Positions 62,483 through 64,000 of a stretch of 64,000 nucleotides of DNA are shown here, piece after piece. Every line of letters begins with the position of its first letter. Position 1 is the first letter of the stretch. The position numbers and the translations under genes were made by a program. Origin of the DNA: Rhodospirillales bacterium 24-66-33 (GTDB lineage Bacteria > Pseudomonadota > Alphaproteobacteria > Reyranellales > Reyranellaceae); NCBI GenBank assembly GCA_002281855.1, contig NCHQ01000010.1, positions 100,637 through 164,636 of the forward strand, read 5' to 3'. Under the pieces are notes generated by a model that was not told where the DNA came from, did no database searches, and saw only the letters and a program-made list of their open reading frames with translations.

Positions 62483-62995
62483 TTACTTCTTCTTGATTCC
62501 GATGAGGCGGCCGGCCTGGACCGGGCGGGGGAGGGCGGCATGGGCCGCGGCGAGCTTCTCGATGCGCTCCATGGCGAAGTCGGGCCACGGGGCCGAGCGG
62601 CGGGTCTGATAGTCGATGTTCATCAGCATGAGTTCGTTGGTGGCAGCGAGATAGCCTTCCTTCGCATGATACATCATGTGGATGTAGTGGATGCGCTTGG
62701 CGTCGTGGTCGAGGATCTGCGTGGTGATGCGCAGCTCGTCGCCTTCCTTGACCTCGCGATCGTAGGTCACATGCGCTTCGAGCACGAAGGTCATGCCGAT
62801 CTTGTCGCGCGTATATTCCCAGCCACAGGCGAACTGCTGGCAGAGCGTGTCGGTCGCCTTGTCGAACGCCACGACGTAGTAGCCCACGTTCATGTGCCCG
62901 TTCCAGTCGATCCAGTCGGGCAGCACGGTGGCGGGATGTCGATCGAGCGGCGCCCGAAGGTCGAGATCGATCATGGGGTATGGAGCTAATTTCAT
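62483..62995 (-). CDS. Hotdog thioesterase, tandem copy 2
   Basis: 170 residues, parallel to its neighbour: PDWIDWNGHMNVGYYVVAFD, then AHVTYDREVKEGDELRITTQ and MLMNIDYQTRRSAPWPDFAM. It hydrolyses acyl-CoA thioesters. It is probably first in a two-gene unit with the copy at 61959-62474. The ATG at 62995 is the only good start near the conserved N terminus. Confidence 0.88.
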   Translation of the reverse strand: MKLAPYPMIDLDLRAPLDRHPATVLPDWIDWNGHMNVGYYVVAFDKATDTLCQQFACGWEYTRDKIGMTFVLEAHVTYDREVKEGDELRITTQILDHDAKRIHYIHMMYHAKEGYLAATNELMLMNIDYQTRRSAPWPDFAMERIEKLAAAHAALPRPVQAGRLIGIKKK

Positions 62996-63063
62996 GCGAT
63001 CGACCGTAGCGAAGGGGCCTTAGGCACCGCAAGTTCCGTGCAACAGCGTTGCGAGGAGCGAAC

Positions 63064-63807
63064 ATGGCGAAGAAGACGAAGGCGGTTGTGCTGGGCGTGG
63101 GCGCCGAGCGCGGCCTGGGCGCGGCCGCGAGCCGCCGCTTTGCGAAAGAGGGCTATCACGTGCTGGTCGCCGGCCGCACCGGACCCAAGATCGACAAGGT
63201 CGTGCAGGGCATCCGCGAGGCGGGCGGCGCGGCCACCGCGGTCGTGGTCGACGGCACGAAGGAGGACGAGGTCGTCGCGCTGTTCGACAAGGCGATGGCT
63301 GACGACGCGGACGGCGCGCCCGCCGACCTGCTGGTCTTCAACATGGGCAACAACGCCGCCGTCGATTTCCGCGAGATGACGGCGCAGCATTTCGAGGACT
63401 CCTGGCGGGTCGGCTGCTTCGCCGGCTTCCTGTTCGGCCGTGAAGCCATGCGCCACCTGGCGCCGCTGGGCCGCGGCACCGTGATCTTCACCGGCGCCTC
63501 GGGCTCGCTGCGCGGCCGGCCGCGCTTTGCCGCCTTCAATGCGACCAAGGGCGGCCTGCGCCTGCTGGTACAGTCGATGGCGCGCGAGTTTGGGCCGCAG
63601 GGCATCCATGTCGCGCACGCCATCATCGACGGCGGCATCGAGGGCGAACGTCTGCTCTCGCGCATGCCCGACCGAGTCGAGAAAGCCGGGCCGGACGGTC
63701 TGCTAAACATCGACGCGATCGCCGACAGCTACTGGCACCTGCACCGCCAGCATCGCAGCGCCTGGACGCACGAGATCGACCTGCGGCCGTACAAGGAGCC
63801 GTTCTGA
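63064..63807 (+). CDS. SDR-family protein with Phe in place of catalytic Tyr
   Basis: 247 residues with the Rossmann start LGVGAERGLGAAASRRFA, FNMGNNA in place of NNAG, and a Ser in FTGASGSLRG. The Tyr-x3-Lys box reads FNATKGG: Phe replaces the usual catalytic Tyr while Lys is kept. A conserved SDR subgroup shows this substitution. The enzyme may use another residue or act in a non-redox role. Divergent from the thioesterase pair. Confidence 0.85.
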   Translation: MAKKTKAVVLGVGAERGLGAAASRRFAKEGYHVLVAGRTGPKIDKVVQGIREAGGAATAVVVDGTKEDEVVALFDKAMADDADGAPADLLVFNMGNNAAVDFREMTAQHFEDSWRVGCFAGFLFGREAMRHLAPLGRGTVIFTGASGSLRGRPRFAAFNATKGGLRLLVQSMAREFGPQGIHVAHAIIDGGIEGERLLSRMPDRVEKAGPDGLLNIDAIADSYWHLHRQHRSAWTHEIDLRPYKEPF

Positions 63808-63814
63808 ACTCGTA

Positions 63815-63920
63815 CCACCTCATCCTGAGGAGGTCGCGCAGCGACCGTCTCGAAGGATGGGCAACAAACGTGGTGCGTGTGCCCACCCTTCGAGACGCGC
63901 CCCTGCGGAGCGCTCCTCAG
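63815..63920. repeat. Palindromic intergenic repeat, copy 2, interrupted by an IS element
   Basis: Inverted-orientation copy of the repeat at 61669-61782. Its minus strand reads CTGAGGAGCGCTCCGCAG, then a hairpin with GGTCGC-TGC-GCGACC in place of GGCCC-TTC-GGGCC. It stops at CTGAGGAGCG, where copy 1 continues into CACCTCACC. Directly beyond lies the end of an IS110-type element. Confidence 0.9.
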
Positions 63921-64000
63921 CGACTGTGTCTGAGGTCAAGCGTTTTGCCATGGTGTCCTGTCTCTAAGGATGGCGTTGAGGATGACAAGAAGTTTGCGGG
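63921..64000 (-). mobile_element. End of an IS110/IS1111-family insertion element
   Basis: The stretch from 63921 to the window end replaces the expected outer arm of the palindromic repeat. It contains the C terminus of an IS110-type transposase 16 bases from the junction. No terminal inverted repeat or target duplication is evident, in line with this family. The rest of the element lies outside the window. Confidence 0.75.
63936..64000 (-). CDS. Transposase C terminus, IS110/IS1111 family (5' part outside window)
   Basis: The last 20 codons on minus read RKLLVILNAILRDRTPWQNA and then TGA. The motif RKLLxxLNAxxRxxxPW is the usual C-terminal end of IS110/IS1111 recombinases, whose DEDD N-terminal and Ser-containing C-terminal domains act with a bridge RNA in characterised members. 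Only the final residues are present, so the subfamily cannot be decided. Confidence 0.78.
   Translation of the reverse strand, partial: RKLLVILNAILRDRTPWQNA

Overview
The window is a GC-rich chromosomal segment from an alphaproteobacterium. Its gene content (DUF1127, DUF2783 and DUF3141 proteins, a UvrD-PrmA-aminopeptidase P neighbourhood, HpcH/HpaI aldolase, IalB-like secreted protein) and its palindromic intergenic repeats fit Hyphomicrobiales or Rhodospirillales relatives such as Bradyrhizobium- or Reyranella-like bacteria. That placement is an inference from gene families, not from a marker gene. I recognised no rRNA, tRNA or CRISPR array.

Layout. 1-2.7 kb: divergent arsenic resistance locus, with an ArsR-ArsC fusion and an ars-type GAPDH on minus and an ACR3 arsenite pump on plus. 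2.7-7.4 kb: assorted genes (nitroreductase, AhpD-like enzyme, lipoprotein, a regulator with two winged-helix copies, DUF3833). 7.4-13.1 kb: a minus-strand operon of DUF3141 alpha/beta hydrolase, phosphate acyltransferase, FabI-type reductase, acetate/propionate kinase, and an upstream thioesterase. 13.2-17.7 kb: a frameshifted histidine kinase remnant, a CYTH phosphatase whose 3' end overlaps a Rieske oxygenase, an aldolase and small genes, including a 58-residue gene at 17476-17652. 17.9-26.7 kb: a stress-type region with two unfamiliar paralogues flanking a cysteine hydrolase, a frameshifted secreted protein behind a (CT)n tract, catalase KatE, hemerythrin, SDR, EF-hand and glycine-zipper proteins.

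26.8-44 kb holds a podovirus-type structural module: large terminase, T7/BPP-1-like portal, scaffold, capsid, cement protein, lysis genes, adaptor, nozzle, tail fibre and two internal-virion-like proteins. It has no visible integrase, repressor, replication gene or small terminase. A beta-barrel autotransporter-like gene sits between terminase and portal. At about 44.855 kb two genes that have both lost their 3' ends (an acyltransferase and an FkbM-like methyltransferase) meet tail to tail, a rearrangement scar.

45.4-64 kb returns to chromosomal genes: YidB and GlsB-like proteins, aminopeptidase P, DUF1127, and an ABC importer operon (binding protein, fused permease, ATPase) translationally coupled to prmA. 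Then come UvrD helicase, an HtrA-like protein that appears to lack all three catalytic residues, a metallo-beta-lactamase-fold protein with an altered metal motif, and an operon of FAD monooxygenase, DUF2783, SDR and GNAT. The window ends with two tandem thioesterases and another SDR. Two copies of a roughly 110-bp palindromic repeat lie at 61.7 and 63.8 kb. The second is interrupted at the window end by an IS110/IS1111-family element.
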